DNA of 64,000 nt. Origin: Paraburkholderia caffeinitolerans (lineage in GTDB: Bacteria > Pseudomonadota > Gammaproteobacteria > Burkholderiales > Burkholderiaceae). The notes beneath the pieces are model-generated. The model did no database searches. It was not told where the DNA came from and saw only the letters and a list, made by a program, of their open reading frames with translations. A program made the position numbers and the translations under genes. Below, in pieces: positions 42,366 through 52,290 of the stretch; the stretch's first letter is position 1; each line of letters starts with the position of its first letter. Location of the stretch: the NCBI RefSeq assembly GCF_902859945.1, contig NZ_CADIKL010000003.1:62001-126000 (forward strand). Reading direction: 5' to 3'.

Positions 42366-44192
42366 ATGTCCCGCGCCCTTCGCAACATCGCCATCATTGC
42401 CCACGTCGACCATGGCAAGACTACGCTCGTCGACCAACTGCTGCGCCAGTCCGGCACGTTCCGTGACAACCAGCAGGTCGCCGAACGTGTCATGGACTCC
42501 AACGACATCGAAAAAGAGCGCGGGATCACGATTCTCGCGAAGAACTGCGCGGTCGAGTACGAAGGCACCCACATCAACATCGTCGACACCCCGGGCCACG
42601 CCGACTTCGGCGGTGAGGTCGAGCGCGTGCTCTCGATGGTTGACTCGGTGCTGCTGCTCGTCGACGCCGTGGAAGGCCCGATGCCGCAAACGCGCTTCGT
42701 CACGAAGAAGGCGCTGGCGCTCGGCCTGAAGCCGATCGTCGTCGTCAACAAGATCGACCGTCCGGGCGCCCGCATCGACTGGGTGATCAACCAGACCTTC
42801 GACCTGTTCGACAAGCTCGGCGCGACCGAAGAGCAGCTCGACTTCCCGGTGGTCTACGCCTCGGGCCTGAACGGCTACGCATCGCTGTCCGCCGATGCGC
42901 GCGAAGGCGACATGCGCCCGCTGTTCGAAGCGATTCTCGAACACGTGCCGGTGCGCGACGCCGATCCGGAAGGTCCGCTCCAGCTGCAGATCACCTCGCT
43001 CGACTACTCGACCTACGTTGGCCGTATCGGCGTGGGCCGCATCAAGCGTGGCCGTATCAAGCCGGGTCAGCCGGTGGCGCTGCGCTTCGGCCCGGATGGC
43101 GACGTGATGAACCGCAAGATCAACCAGGTGCTGTCGTTCAGCGGTCTCGAGCGCGTGCAGGTCGAATCGGCTGAAGCCGGCGACATCGTGCTGATCAACG
43201 GCATTGAAGACATCGGCATCGGCGCCACGATCTGCGCGGTTGACACGCCCGAAGCGCTGCCGATGATCACGGTGGACGAGCCCACGCTGACGATGAACTT
43301 CCTCGTGAACTCGTCGCCGCTCGCGGGCAAGGAAGGCAAGTTTGTGACGAGCCGCCAGATCCGCGACCGTCTTACGAAGGAACTGAACCACAACGTCGCG
43401 CTGCGCGTGAAGGACACCGGCGACGAAACCACCTTCGAAGTCTCGGGCCGTGGCGAACTGCACCTCACGATCCTGATCGAAAACATGCGTCGCGAAGGCT
43501 ACGAGCTGGCCGTGTCGCGTCCGCGCGTGGTGCTGCACGAAGTCGACGGCGTGAAGCAGGAACCGTACGAAATGCTGACTGTGGACGTCGAAGACGGCCA
43601 CCAGGGCGGTGTGATGGAGGAACTGGGCCGCCGCAAGGGCGAAATGCTCGACATGGCTTCAGACAGCCGCGGCCGCACGCGCCTCGAGTACCGCATTCCG
43701 GCCCGTGGCCTGATTGGCTTCCAGGGCGAGTTCATGACGCTCACGCGCGGCACGGGCCTGATGAGCCACGTGTTCGACGCCTATGGTCCGATCAAGGAAG
43801 GCACGCTCGGCGAGCGCCGCAACGGCGTGTTGATCTCGCAGGACGACGGCGCCGCCGTTGCCTACGCGCTGTGGAAGCTGCAGGACCGCGGCCGCATGTT
43901 CGTGAAGCCGGGCGACGCGCTGTACGAAGGCATGATCATCGGCATCCATAGCCGCGACAACGACCTCGTCGTGAACCCGATCAAGGGCAAGCAGCTCACC
44001 AACGTGCGCGCCTCGGGTACCGACGAAGCCGTGCGCCTCGTGCCGCCGGTCCAGATGTCGCTCGAATACGCAGTGGAATTCATCGACGACGACGAACTCG
44101 TGGAAGTCACGCCGCAGTCGATTCGTCTGCGCAAGCGCCATCTGAAGGAGCACGAGCGTCGCCGCGCAAGCCGCGAAGCCGGTGCCGAGTAA
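42366..44192 (+). CDS. typA: Ribosome-associated GTPase TypA/BipA
   Basis: A 608-residue translational GTPase related to EF-G, involved in 50S assembly and stress growth. G1 is AHVDHGKTT (near residue 11), the switch motif [11 protein letters not shown]3 [11 protein letters not shown]4 NKIDRPGA. The EF-G-like domains III and V and the TypA-specific C-terminal domain ([17 protein letters not shown]) complete the protein. The Met at 42366 ([11 protein letters not shown]) is the conserved start; an 88-residue upstream frame extension is rejected. An intrinsic terminator follows. Confidence 0.95.
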   Translation: MSRALRNIAIIAHVDHGKTTLVDQLLRQSGTFRDNQQVAERVMDSNDIEKERGITILAKNCAVEYEGTHINIVDTPGHADFGGEVERVLSMVDSVLLLVDAVEGPMPQTRFVTKKALALGLKPIVVVNKIDRPGARIDWVINQTFDLFDKLGATEEQLDFPVVYASGLNGYASLSADAREGDMRPLFEAILEHVPVRDADPEGPLQLQITSLDYSTYVGRIGVGRIKRGRIKPGQPVALRFGPDGDVMNRKINQVLSFSGLERVQVESAEAGDIVLINGIEDIGIGATICAVDTPEALPMITVDEPTLTMNFLVNSSPLAGKEGKFVTSRQIRDRLTKELNHNVALRVKDTGDETTFEVSGRGELHLTILIENMRREGYELAVSRPRVVLHEVDGVKQEPYEMLTVDVEDGHQGGVMEELGRRKGEMLDMASDSRGRTRLEYRIPARGLIGFQGEFMTLTRGTGLMSHVFDAYGPIKEGTLGERRNGVLISQDDGAAVAYALWKLQDRGRMFVKPGDALYEGMIIGIHSRDNDLVVNPIKGKQLTNVRASGTDEAVRLVPPVQMSLEYAVEFIDDDELVEVTPQSIRLRKRHLKEHERRRASREAGAE

Positions 44193-44238
44193 GCGCAGTT
44201 ATTGAATTTTGCGCACTGCAATGCAAGCTGGAACTCAG

Positions 44239-44268
44239 AAAAGCCGCCTCTTTGTGGGCGGCTTTTTT
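44239..44268 (+). terminator. Intrinsic terminator of typA
   Basis: Stem AAAAGCCGCC (44239-44248) with complement GGCGGCTTTT (44257-44266) and a tract of six T residues, about 45 bases after the stop codon. Confidence 0.85.
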
Positions 44269-44381
44269 GCGTCTGGTAACAATTGTGTTGCAGTGCGTAA
44301 AGGGTGTGTTGCGAATCCCGCAAAGGCCCGTCTACAAAGGGTTTGCGTGCGCGTTCGTGCCACATTGCAATCTATGGCGAG

Positions 44382-44397
44382 TATCACTTATGTGATA
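44382..44397. promoter_or_regulatory. Candidate operator upstream of sucA
   Basis: TATCAC, four bases, GTGATA: a perfect six-base dyad 130 bases before the sucA start. TTGCAA at 44365-44370 lies just upstream and could be a -35 element, but the -10 region at 17 bases (TTATGT) is poor. The spacing suits a GntR- or Crp-like dimer; no regulator is adjacent. Confidence 0.35.
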
Positions 44398-44527
44398 TCC
44401 TCCGCGGATGCATGATTTAGGTCCTTCCAAGCAGACTTGATTCGCAATCCGCTAAACGGTCAGGCCGTGGCGCGGAAGGTTGAGTAACCCGCTATTTTTC
44501 GAGAAACTCGAAGAAAGGTGAGCGTAA

Positions 44528-47392
44528 ATGTCGGAAACGATGAAGCAATTTCAGCTGAACTCCTATCTGTTCGGCGGCAATGCTCCGTATGTCGAAGAGC
44601 TATACGAAGCATATCTTGACAACCCTGCGTCCGTTCCGGACACCTGGCGCGAGTACTTCGACGCACTGCAAAACGTGCCGTCGTCGAGCGGCACCACGGA
44701 CAACGACATCGCCCATGGGCCGATCGTCGAGTCGTTTGCCCAGCGCGCCAAGGCCAACGCGTTCATTCCGCGCGGAGGCGGCGAAGACCTCGCCACGGCA
44801 CGCAAGCAGGTTTACGTTCAGTCCCTCATCGGTGCTTATCGATTCCTTGGCTCGCAATGGGCCAACCTCGATCCGCTGAAGCGCCGCGAGCGCCCGAATA
44901 TCCCCGAGCTCGAGCCCGCGTTCTACGACTTCACCGAAGCCGACATGGACGAGACGTTCAGCGCCACGAACCTGTATTTCGGGTTCGAGCGTGCGTCGCT
45001 GCGCGAGATCGTCAAGGCGTTGCGCGACACGTACTGCGGCACGATCGGCGCCGAGTACATGTACATCAGCGATCCTGAGCAAAAGCGCTGGTGGAAGGAG
45101 CGTCTTGAGTCGATTCGCTCGACGCCCAATTTCTCCAACGACAAGAAGAAGCACATCCTTCAGCGCCTCACGGCCGCCGAAGGCCTCGAGCGCTTCCTGC
45201 ACACCAAGTACGTCGGTCAGAAGCGCTTCTCGCTCGAAGGCGGCGAGTCCTTCATCGCCGCGATGGATGAAGTCGTTCGTCACGCGGGCGCCAAGGGCGT
45301 GCAAGAAATCGTGATCGGCATGGCCCACCGCGGCCGCCTGAACGTGCTCGTGAACACGCTTGGCAAGATGCCGTCGGACCTGTTCGCCGAATTCGAAGGC
45401 AAGCACGTCGACGATCTGCCGGCCGGCGACGTGAAGTACCACAAGGGCTTCTCGTCGGACATCGCGACCGAAGGCGGTCCGGTGCACCTGTCGCTCGCGT
45501 TCAACCCGTCGCACCTCGAAATCGTCAACCCGGTGGTCGAAGGTTCGGCCAAGGCGCGTATGGATCGCCGCGGCGACGCCGACGGCCTGCAAGTGCTGCC
45601 GGTGCAGATCCACGGCGACGCGGCCTTCGCGGGCCAGGGCGTCGTGATGGAAACGCTGAACCTCGCGCAAACGCGCGGTTACGGCACGCACGGCACGCTG
45701 CACATCGTCATCAACAACCAGATCGGCTTCACGACCTCGGACCCGCGCGACGCGCGTTCGACGCTCTACTGTACCGATGTGGTCAAGATGATCGAGGCGC
45801 CGGTGCTGCACGTGAACGGCGACGATCCGGAAGCGGTCGTGCTGGCCATCCAGCTCGCGGTCGAGTTCCGCACGCAGTTCCACAAGGATGTCGTGGTCGA
45901 CATCATCTGCTTCCGCAAGCTCGGCCACAACGAGCAGGACACCCCGGCGGTCACGCAGCCGCTCATGTACAAGACCATCGCGAAGCACCCGGGCACCCGT
46001 GCGCTGTACGCCGAGAAGCTCGTGCAGCAAGGCGTGATCACGGCCGAGGACGGCGACAACTACGTCAAGGCCTACCGTGCCGCGATGGACGAAGGTCACC
46101 ACACGGTCGACCCGGTGCTCTCGAACTACAAGAGCAAGTACGCGGTGGACTGGGTGCCGTTCCTGAACCGCAAGTGGACCGACGCAGCGGACACGGCCGT
46201 GCCGCTCGCGGAACTCAAGCGTCTCGCCGAGCGCATCACCACGATCCCCGAGAACTTCAAGGTTCACCCGCTGGTCGAGCGCGTCATTAACGACCGCCGC
46301 GCGATGGGCAAGGGCGAAGCGAAGCTCGACTGGGGCATGGGCGAGCACCTCGCGTTCGCGTCGCTGGTCGCTTCGGGCTACGCCGTGCGTCTCACGGGCC
46401 AGGACTCGGGCCGCGGCACGTTCACCCACCGTCACGCCGTTCTGCACGATCAGAACCGCGAGCGCTGGAACGACGGCACGTACATCCCGCTGCAGAACAT
46501 CGGCGAGAACCAGGCAAGCTTCACGGTGATCGACTCGGTGCTCTCCGAAGAAGCGGTGCTCGGCTTCGAGTACGGCTATTCGACGGCTGAGCCGAACACG
46601 CTGGTTGCGTGGGAAGGCCAGTTCGGCGACTTCGTGAACGGAGCGCAAGTCGTGATCGACCAGTTCATCTCGTCGGGCGAAGTGAAGTGGGGCCGCGTCT
46701 CGGGTCTCACGATGCTGCTGCCGCACGGCTACGAAGGCCAGGGTCCGGAGCACTCGTCGGCGCGTATCGAGCGTTTCCTGCAGATGTGCGCCGAGCACAA
46801 CATGCAGGTCGTTCAGCCGACCACGCCGGCACAGATCTTCCACGTGCTGCGCCGCCAGATGATCCGCTTGTTCCGCAAGCCGCTCATCATCTTCACGCCG
46901 AAGTCGCTGCTGCGTCACAAGGAAGCCGTGTCGGACCTGTCGGAGCTCGCGAAGGGCACGTTCCAGCCGGTCATCGGTGAAGTGGACGAGGCTATCGACG
47001 CGAAGAAGGTCAAGCGCGTGGTCGCGTGCTCGGGCCGCGTGTACTACGACCTCGTCGCGCATCGCCGCGAATCGAAGTCGAACGACGTCGCGATCATCCG
47101 TATCGAGCAGCTCTATCCGTTCGCGCACAAGCAGTTCGAAGCCGAGCTGAAGAAGTACGACAACGCGACCGAAGTGGTCTGGGTGCAGGACGAGCCGCAG
47201 AATCAGGGCCCGTGGTTCTACATCGAGCACCACCTGAAGGAAGGCATGAAGGAAGGCATGAAGCTCGCGTACAGCGGCCGTCCCGCTTCCGCCTCGCCGG
47301 CCGTCGGCTACTACGCGAAGCACTACGAGCAGCAGAAGTCGCTGATCGAAGGTGCGTTCGGCCGCCTGAAGGGCGCGCAGCTCGCGAAGTAA
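44528..47392 (+). CDS. sucA: 2-oxoglutarate dehydrogenase E1 component
   Basis: A 954-residue thiamine-diphosphate enzyme, the decarboxylating subunit of the 2-oxoglutarate dehydrogenase complex of the TCA cycle. It starts with the E1o helix that docks E2 (QLNSYLFGGNAPYVEELYEAYL), then the ThDP core with the segments VIGMAHRGRLNVL, HGDAAFAGQGVV and NNQIGFTTSDPRDARS, and the transketolase-like pyrimidine domain (QDSGRGTFTHRHAV). Length matches E. coli SucA (933). It begins the sucA-odhB-lpdA operon; sdh genes are not in the window. Confidence 0.96.
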   Translation: MSETMKQFQLNSYLFGGNAPYVEELYEAYLDNPASVPDTWREYFDALQNVPSSSGTTDNDIAHGPIVESFAQRAKANAFIPRGGGEDLATARKQVYVQSLIGAYRFLGSQWANLDPLKRRERPNIPELEPAFYDFTEADMDETFSATNLYFGFERASLREIVKALRDTYCGTIGAEYMYISDPEQKRWWKERLESIRSTPNFSNDKKKHILQRLTAAEGLERFLHTKYVGQKRFSLEGGESFIAAMDEVVRHAGAKGVQEIVIGMAHRGRLNVLVNTLGKMPSDLFAEFEGKHVDDLPAGDVKYHKGFSSDIATEGGPVHLSLAFNPSHLEIVNPVVEGSAKARMDRRGDADGLQVLPVQIHGDAAFAGQGVVMETLNLAQTRGYGTHGTLHIVINNQIGFTTSDPRDARSTLYCTDVVKMIEAPVLHVNGDDPEAVVLAIQLAVEFRTQFHKDVVVDIICFRKLGHNEQDTPAVTQPLMYKTIAKHPGTRALYAEKLVQQGVITAEDGDNYVKAYRAAMDEGHHTVDPVLSNYKSKYAVDWVPFLNRKWTDAADTAVPLAELKRLAERITTIPENFKVHPLVERVINDRRAMGKGEAKLDWGMGEHLAFASLVASGYAVRLTGQDSGRGTFTHRHAVLHDQNRERWNDGTYIPLQNIGENQASFTVIDSVLSEEAVLGFEYGYSTAEPNTLVAWEGQFGDFVNGAQVVIDQFISSGEVKWGRVSGLTMLLPHGYEGQGPEHSSARIERFLQMCAEHNMQVVQPTTPAQIFHVLRRQMIRLFRKPLIIFTPKSLLRHKEAVSDLSELAKGTFQPVIGEVDEAIDAKKVKRVVACSGRVYYDLVAHRRESKSNDVAIIRIEQLYPFAHKQFEAELKKYDNATEVVWVQDEPQNQGPWFYIEHHLKEGMKEGMKLAYSGRPASASPAVGYYAKHYEQQKSLIEGAFGRLKGAQLAK

Positions 47393-47415
47393 GCACACAT
47401 AGAGCGAATCGAACC

Positions 47416-47449
47416 GGGAAAGCGCGATTTATGGATCACGCGCTTTCCC
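47416..47449 (+). other. Intercistronic stem-loop between sucA and odhB
   Basis: An 11-base perfect stem (GGGAAAGCGCG at 47416-47426, complement at 47439-47449) around a 12-base loop, in the 124-base sucA-odhB gap. A second, longer pairing between GAACCGGG (47411-47418) and CCCGGTTC (47466-47473) competes with part of it. No U tract, so it is more likely an mRNA stabiliser or processing signal than a terminator. Confidence 0.65.
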
Positions 47450-47516
47450 GCGCTCACGTGCGCGACCCGGTTCGTCATACGGGGAAAGTCCCCGGACAAG
47501 TATTCAGGAAAATCAC

Positions 47517-48785
47517 ATGGCTATCGTTGAAGTCAAGGTCCCCCAGTTTTCGGAGTCGGTTTCCGAAGGCACCATGCTGCAGTGGAAGAAGAAGCCGGGC
47601 GAAGCTATTGCCCAGGACGAAGTCCTCATCGAGATCGAAACCGATAAGGTCGTGCTCGAAGTGCCCGCGCCGGCTGCCGGCGTGCTGGCCGAGATCGTGG
47701 TGGGTGACGGCGCAACCGTCACGAGCGAATTGGTGATCGCGAAGATCGACACGGAAGCCAAGGCGGGCGCCGCTGCGGCTCCGGCCGCTGCTGCAGCACC
47801 TGCCGCGGCTCCCGCAGCAGCACCGGCTGCCGCCGCTGCCGCTTCGACGGCCAGCAGCACCGTGGCCTCGCCCGCAGCGTCGAAGCTGATGGCCGAGCAG
47901 GGCCTCTCGGGCGGCGATGTCGCCGGCACCGGCCGTGACGGCCGCATCACGAAGCAGGACGTGCTCGGCGCGGGCGCGCCGAAGGCCGCTCCCGCCGCTG
48001 CGCCGGCTGCCCGTCCCGCCGCTGCCGCAAAGCCCTCGCTGCCGCAAGTCAACGCGCCGGCATCGGCCGCCAACTGGCTCAACAACCGCCCGGAACAGCG
48101 CGTGCCGATGTCGCGTCTGCGTGCGCGTATCGCCGAGCGTCTGCTCGAGTCGCAGCAAACCAACGCCATCCTCACGACGTTCAACGAAGTGAACATGGCG
48201 CCGGTCATGGATCTGCGCAACAAGTACAAGGACAAGTTCGAGAAGGAACACGGCGTGAAGCTCGGCTTCATGTCGTTCTTCGTGAAGGCGGCAGTCCATG
48301 CGCTGAAGAAGTTCCCGCTCGTGAACGCGTCGATCGACGGCAACGACATCGTCTACCACGGCTACTTCGACATCGGTATCGCTGTCGGCTCGCCGCGCGG
48401 TCTGGTGGTGCCCATCCTGCGCAACGCAGACCAGATGAGCCTCGCCGACATCGAGAAGAAGATCGCTGAATTTGGCCAGAAGGCCAAGGACGGCAAGCTC
48501 TCGATCGAGGAAATGACGGGCGGTACGTTCTCGATCTCGAACGGCGGCGTGTTCGGCTCGATGCTCTCGACCCCGATCATCAACCCGCCGCAGTCGGCGA
48601 TCCTCGGCGTGCACGCCACCAAGGAGCGTGCGGTGGTGGAGAACGGCCAGATCGTGATCCGCCCGATGAACTACCTCGCGATGTCGTACGACCACCGCAT
48701 CATCGACGGCCGCGAAGCCGTGCTGTCGCTGGTCGCGATGAAGGACGCGCTGGAAGATCCGGCCCGCCTGCTGCTCGACCTGTAA
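47517..48785 (+). CDS. odhB: Dihydrolipoyllysine succinyltransferase, E2 component of 2-oxoglutarate dehydrogenase
   Basis: A 422-residue core-forming E2. A single lipoyl domain (1-80) carries the lipoylated K44 in [11 protein letters not shown], then an Ala/Pro-rich mobile linker, a peripheral-subunit-binding domain (about 122-158, [22 protein letters not shown]), a second flexible linker and the acetyltransferase-like catalytic domain ending with [12 protein letters not shown] (the DHRxxDG motif). Layout is that of SucB rather than pyruvate dehydrogenase E2. RBS is weak, and the gap from sucA contains a large stem-loop. Confidence 0.95.
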   Translation: MAIVEVKVPQFSESVSEGTMLQWKKKPGEAIAQDEVLIEIETDKVVLEVPAPAAGVLAEIVVGDGATVTSELVIAKIDTEAKAGAAAAPAAAAAPAAAPAAAPAAAAAASTASSTVASPAASKLMAEQGLSGGDVAGTGRDGRITKQDVLGAGAPKAAPAAAPAARPAAAAKPSLPQVNAPASAANWLNNRPEQRVPMSRLRARIAERLLESQQTNAILTTFNEVNMAPVMDLRNKYKDKFEKEHGVKLGFMSFFVKAAVHALKKFPLVNASIDGNDIVYHGYFDIGIAVGSPRGLVVPILRNADQMSLADIEKKIAEFGQKAKDGKLSIEEMTGGTFSISNGGVFGSMLSTPIINPPQSAILGVHATKERAVVENGQIVIRPMNYLAMSYDHRIIDGREAVLSLVAMKDALEDPARLLLDL

Positions 48786-48840
48786 AACGCGTTGTAGCGC
48801 GGGGCTGGGCTCAGGTCCACCCGCGCATCCAGTCTCACAC

Positions 48841-48891
48841 TGAGCGCCGTGCGCGCGGATTTCGGAAACCGGAGTCCGCGCGCCGCGCTCA
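48841..48891 (+). other. Intercistronic stem-loop between odhB and lpdA
   Basis: Outer pair TGAGCG/CGCTCA (48841-48846 with 48886-48891), main stem GCGCGCGGA/TCCGCGCGC (48851-48859 with 48875-48883), and an inner CGG/CCG. It lies 19 bases upstream of the lpdA start, so it may also influence lpdA translation. Confidence 0.6.
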
Positions 48892-48909
48892 CGTATCGAA
48901 AGGATGACC

Positions 48910-50340
48910 ATGTCCAAAGAATTTGACGTCGTCGTGATCGGCGCCGGCCCCGGCGGCTATATCGCGGCGATCCGCGCCGCGCAGCTCGGCAAGTCGGTTG
49001 CGTGTATCGAAAAGTGGAAGAACCCGGCCGGCGCGCTGAAGCTCGGCGGGACCTGCCTGAACGTGGGCTGTATTCCGTCGAAGGCGCTGCTCGCCTCGTC
49101 GGAAGAGTTCGAGAACGCCCAGCATCACCTCGTCGATCACGGCATCAGCGTGGGCGACGTGAAGATCGACGTCGCGAAGATGCTCGAGCGCAAGGACGGC
49201 ATCGTCGAGAAGATGACCAAGGGCATCGAGTTCCTGTTCCGCAAGAACAAGATCACGTGGCTCAAGGGCCACGGCAAGTTCACCGGCAAGAATGAAGCCG
49301 GCGTGCAGATCGAAGTGTCGGGCGAAGGCGAAACCGAAGTCGTTACGGCGAAGAACGTCATCATCGCGACGGGCTCGAAGGCGCGCCATCTGCCGGGCAT
49401 GCCGGTCGACAACAAGATCATCGCCGACAACGAAGGCGCGCTTACGTTCGACGCCGTGCCGAAGAAGCTGGCCGTGATCGGCGCAGGCGTGATCGGTCTG
49501 GAGCTCGGCTCGGTGTGGCGCCGTCTCGGCGCGGACGTCACGATCCTCGAAGCACTGCCGGAATTCCTTGGCGCTGCCGATCAATCGCTTTCGAAGGAAG
49601 CCGCGAAGCTCTTCAAGAAGCAGGGTCTCGACATTCATGTCGGCGTGAAGGTGGGCGAAGTGAAGGCCACCGACAAGAACGTCACGATCAACTACACGGA
49701 CAAGGACGGCAACGCGCAAGTGCTCGAAGCCGACCGCCTGATCGTGTCGGTTGGCCGCGTGCCGAACACCGACAACCTCGGTCTCGAAGCGATCGGCCTG
49801 AAGGCCAACGAGCGCGGCTTCATCGACGTGGACAACCACTGCGCGACGAGCGTGCCGAACGTGTACGCGATCGGCGACGTGGTGCGCGGCCCGATGCTCG
49901 CGCACAAGGCCGAAGACGAAGGCGTGCTGGTGGCCGAGATCATCGACGGCCAGAAGCCGCACATCGACTACAACTGCATTCCGTGGGTGATCTACACCGA
50001 GCCGGAAATCGCGTGGGTCGGCAAGACGGAGCAGCAACTCAAGGCCGAAGGCCGCGACATCAAGACGGGCCAGTTCCCGTTCATGGCGAACGGCCGCGCG
50101 CTCGGCATCAACAAGGCCGACGGCTTTGTGAAGATGATCGCCGACGCGAAGACCGACGAGCTGCTTGGCGTGCACATCATCTCGGCGAACGCATCGGACC
50201 TGATCGCGGAAGCCGTGGTGGCGATGGAATTCAAGGCTGCCGCCGAAGACCTCGGCCGCATCTGCCATCCGCACCCGTCGCTGTCCGAAGTCATGCGCGA
50301 AGCGGCGCTCGCCACCGACAAGCGCGCGCTGAACATGTAA
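48910..50340 (+). CDS. lpdA: Dihydrolipoyl dehydrogenase (E3 component)
   Basis: A 476-residue flavoprotein disulfide reductase that reoxidises dihydrolipoamide in the 2-oxoglutarate dehydrogenase complex. FAD motif GAGPGG (11-16), the redox pair C49 and C54 in [15 protein letters not shown] motif [13 protein letters not shown], the second FAD-binding motif VYAIGDVV and the C-terminal active-site dyad in [13 protein letters not shown]. Start is placed at 48910 because AAAGG is seven bases before it; the ATG two codons earlier would leave no space for the ribosome site. Confidence 0.96.
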   Translation: MSKEFDVVVIGAGPGGYIAAIRAAQLGKSVACIEKWKNPAGALKLGGTCLNVGCIPSKALLASSEEFENAQHHLVDHGISVGDVKIDVAKMLERKDGIVEKMTKGIEFLFRKNKITWLKGHGKFTGKNEAGVQIEVSGEGETEVVTAKNVIIATGSKARHLPGMPVDNKIIADNEGALTFDAVPKKLAVIGAGVIGLELGSVWRRLGADVTILEALPEFLGAADQSLSKEAAKLFKKQGLDIHVGVKVGEVKATDKNVTINYTDKDGNAQVLEADRLIVSVGRVPNTDNLGLEAIGLKANERGFIDVDNHCATSVPNVYAIGDVVRGPMLAHKAEDEGVLVAEIIDGQKPHIDYNCIPWVIYTEPEIAWVGKTEQQLKAEGRDIKTGQFPFMANGRALGINKADGFVKMIADAKTDELLGVHIISANASDLIAEAVVAMEFKAAAEDLGRICHPHPSLSEVMREAALATDKRALNM

Positions 50341-50411
50341 TGCGCAAGGGCAGGGTAGCGGGTCTTCTCCCAGGAGACAGGACTCTGCCTCGCAGTACCA
50401 TGCATTAGTAC

Positions 50412-50448
50412 AGAGGCGGGTGGGCTCAGGCTCTCCCGCCTCTTTTTG
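50412..50448 (+). terminator. Intrinsic terminator after lpdA
   Basis: Nine-base stem (AGAGGCGGG at 50412-50420, complement at 50435-50443) followed by a T tract. It ends just 17 bases before zapE, so zapE must be expressed by readthrough or from a promoter overlapping the terminator. Confidence 0.82.
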
Positions 50449-50464
50449 TTTGCGGTCCAGAAAA

Positions 50465-51562
50465 ATGAACGTCACCGAATACTACGAAAACGAACTGCAG
50501 AAGCGGGGCTATAAACCCGATGTGGCCCAGCGCACCGCCATCGACCGGCTGCAGCGGTGCTACGACGAGTGGGTCGCTTACAAGGGACGCCGCTCGAATG
50601 CGTTCTGGAAGCTCATCAACCACCCGGACCTGCCGCGCGGCGTTTATATGTGGGGTGGCGTAGGCCGCGGCAAGAGTTTCTTGATGGACAGCTTTTATGC
50701 GGTCGCGCCGCTGCAACGCAAGACGCGCCTGCATTTTCATGAATTCATGCGCGAAGTGCACCGCGAGCTTGAAGAGCTCAAGGGCCAGGCCGATCCGCTC
50801 GACGAACTCGCGCGCCGCATCGCGAAGCGCTATCGCCTGATTTGCTTCGACGAATTCCACGTCTCGGACATCGCCGACGCGATGATCCTTTATCGCCTTC
50901 TGGATGGTCTGTTCAAGAATGGCGTGCAGTTCGTGATGACGTCCAACTACGATCCCGATTTGCTCTATCCCGATGGCCTGCATCGCGACCGCATGCTGCC
51001 CGCCATCGAACTCATCAAGGAAAAGTTGGATGTCCTGAATGTCGATGCCGGCATCGACTATCGCCAGCGCACGCTTGCACAGGTCGAGGTCTACCACACG
51101 CCGCTCGGCGCGGCTGCGGACAAGGCGTTGCGCCACTCGTTCGTGGAGCTTGCCGCCGTGCCGGACGAAAGCCCGCTGCTGCGCATTGAGAAGCGCGAAC
51201 TCAAGGCGTTGCGCAAGGCGGATGGTGTTGTGTGGTTCGATTTCGCCACGCTGTGCGGCGGCCCGCGTTCGCAGAACGACTATCTGGAACTCGCGAGCCG
51301 CTTTCACGCCGTGATTCTCTCTGACGTGCCGCAGATGACGCCGCGCATGCAGTCCGAAGCGCGCCGCTTCACCTGGCTCATCGACGTGTTCTACGACCAC
51401 AAGGTGAAGCTGCTGATGTCGGCAGCGGTGCCGCCTGAGCAGCTCTACGTGGAAGGCCTGATGGCCAACGAGTTCACGCGCACGGTTTCGCGCATCGTCG
51501 AGATGCAGTCGAAGGAGTATCTGGAAACGCCGCGCCGCATCGTCGATACGACGCTTACATAA
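50465..51562 (+). CDS. zapE: Cell division ATPase ZapE (AFG1 family)
   Basis: A 365-residue AAA+-type ATPase. Walker A GGVGRGKS (64-71), Walker B LICFDEF, and the C-terminal arginine-finger region. ZapE of E. coli binds and destabilises FtsZ rings; the mitochondrial relative AFG1 helps clear respiratory-complex subunits. The position directly after the odh operon is conserved in Burkholderiales. Start at Met 50465; the ribosome site before it is poor, and the 15-residue upstream extension overlaps the terminator. Confidence 0.9.
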   Translation: MNVTEYYENELQKRGYKPDVAQRTAIDRLQRCYDEWVAYKGRRSNAFWKLINHPDLPRGVYMWGGVGRGKSFLMDSFYAVAPLQRKTRLHFHEFMREVHRELEELKGQADPLDELARRIAKRYRLICFDEFHVSDIADAMILYRLLDGLFKNGVQFVMTSNYDPDLLYPDGLHRDRMLPAIELIKEKLDVLNVDAGIDYRQRTLAQVEVYHTPLGAAADKALRHSFVELAAVPDESPLLRIEKRELKALRKADGVVWFDFATLCGGPRSQNDYLELASRFHAVILSDVPQMTPRMQSEARRFTWLIDVFYDHKVKLLMSAAVPPEQLYVEGLMANEFTRTVSRIVEMQSKEYLETPRRIVDTTLT

Positions 51563-51712
51563 GCAGTGGGGTCTGTCGCCCCGGAAAATTGCGCTACTGC
51601 ATTGGAAAAACAGGCGCGGATCCGCTTTTTCAAGATTCGGACTCGTCTGATAGGGGCCGCAAGGTCAAGTCGATATCTTTAGTCAGGACAGGTTCTGACA
51701 AAGGAGTAGACC
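51563..51712. other. Short gap zapE / transposase-like domain
   Basis: A near-palindrome around GTCAGGACAGGTTCTGAC (51684-51701) and a GCGGATCCGC-TTTTT element (51616-51630) that may terminate zapE weakly. Neither is a convincing IS end. A strong ribosome site (AAAGGAG) leads into the next gene. Confidence 0.45.
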
Positions 51713-52174
51713 ATGACCCCCCATCGCGATATTACCGAGGAAGAATGGCAGCGCGTGATGCCGCTGCTGCCAGAACTGCGCCCGCGCTCGGAAATGCGCG
51801 GCCGTCCGCTTGCCAACACCCGTTCGGTGCTCAACGGCGTTTTGTGGGTCATGTATAGCGGCGCTACGTGGTCGGCCATGCCCCGCCGCTATCCGTCCTA
51901 TCAAACCTGCCACCGCCGCTTTAAAGCCTGGCATGACGAAGGGGTTCTCAAGCGCGTGATGGCCGAGCTTTTCGGCGAAGAGGGCATCGCGCTGTGCGAC
52001 ACGATCGAATCGCGCATGCGCAAGCATCTGAGCCGTGCCGAAAAAGCCGCTGCACGCGTTCAGGAAGGCATGCCCGGTTTGCCGCCCACCACGCGCCATT
52101 CGCCGTTCAGCCCGGCTACGCCCGGCGTGCCGCAGCCGTTTAGTTATCGGTCGGTGTATCGGCACACGGCTTGA
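51713..52174 (+). CDS. Stand-alone transposase-type N-terminal domain (DUF4096/IS5-like), second copy
   Basis: A 153-residue protein matching only the N-terminal domain of IS5-like transposases (ITEEEWQRVMPLLPEL, RGRPLANTRSVLNGVLWVMYSGATWSAMP, YPSYQTCHRRFKAWHDEGVL). The rest is a polar helical tail without DDE residues. It is not close in sequence to the copy at 23595-23996, so the two are not recent duplicates. The good ribosome site, intact frame and downstream terminator suggest an expressed, possibly domesticated protein such as a DNA-binding regulator. Confidence 0.65.
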   Translation: MTPHRDITEEEWQRVMPLLPELRPRSEMRGRPLANTRSVLNGVLWVMYSGATWSAMPRRYPSYQTCHRRFKAWHDEGVLKRVMAELFGEEGIALCDTIESRMRKHLSRAEKAAARVQEGMPGLPPTTRHSPFSPATPGVPQPFSYRSVYRHTA

Positions 52175-52229
52175 TCGCGCCTGATCGAATAGGGCGCGTT
52201 GTGCGTTTCATGCGCATATGAAATACTCG

Positions 52230-52266
52230 GAAGGCCGCCTCGTTGCAAGGCGGCCTTCGCGTTTTT
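52230..52266 (+). terminator. Intrinsic terminator after the transposase-like gene
   Basis: An 11-base perfect stem (GAAGGCCGCCT at 52230-52240, complement at 52248-52258), seven-base loop, then GCGTTTTT. It lies between two convergent genes and has its T tract on the plus strand. Confidence 0.82.
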
Positions 52267-52290
52267 GAGCGCTCGTGTGAGCTTTTTGGA

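Larger units (their letters stand above)
44193..44527 (+). other. Intergenic region typA / sucA
   Basis: This 335-base gap has the typA terminator at its left end and the dyad at 44382-44397 in the middle. The last 120 bases form the probable sucA leader, with AAAGGTGAG before the start codon. No gene is supported in it. Confidence 0.55.

Noticed and set aside
44600..47398. A 932-codon minus-strand frame opposite sucA
   Set aside because: A shadow of the third-codon-position GC bias of sucA; composition and lack of similarity argue against it.
51616..51630. GCGGATCCGC followed by TTTTT as a terminator of zapE
   Set aside because: A palindrome without room for a loop makes a stem of only three pairs; too weak to report as a feature of its own.
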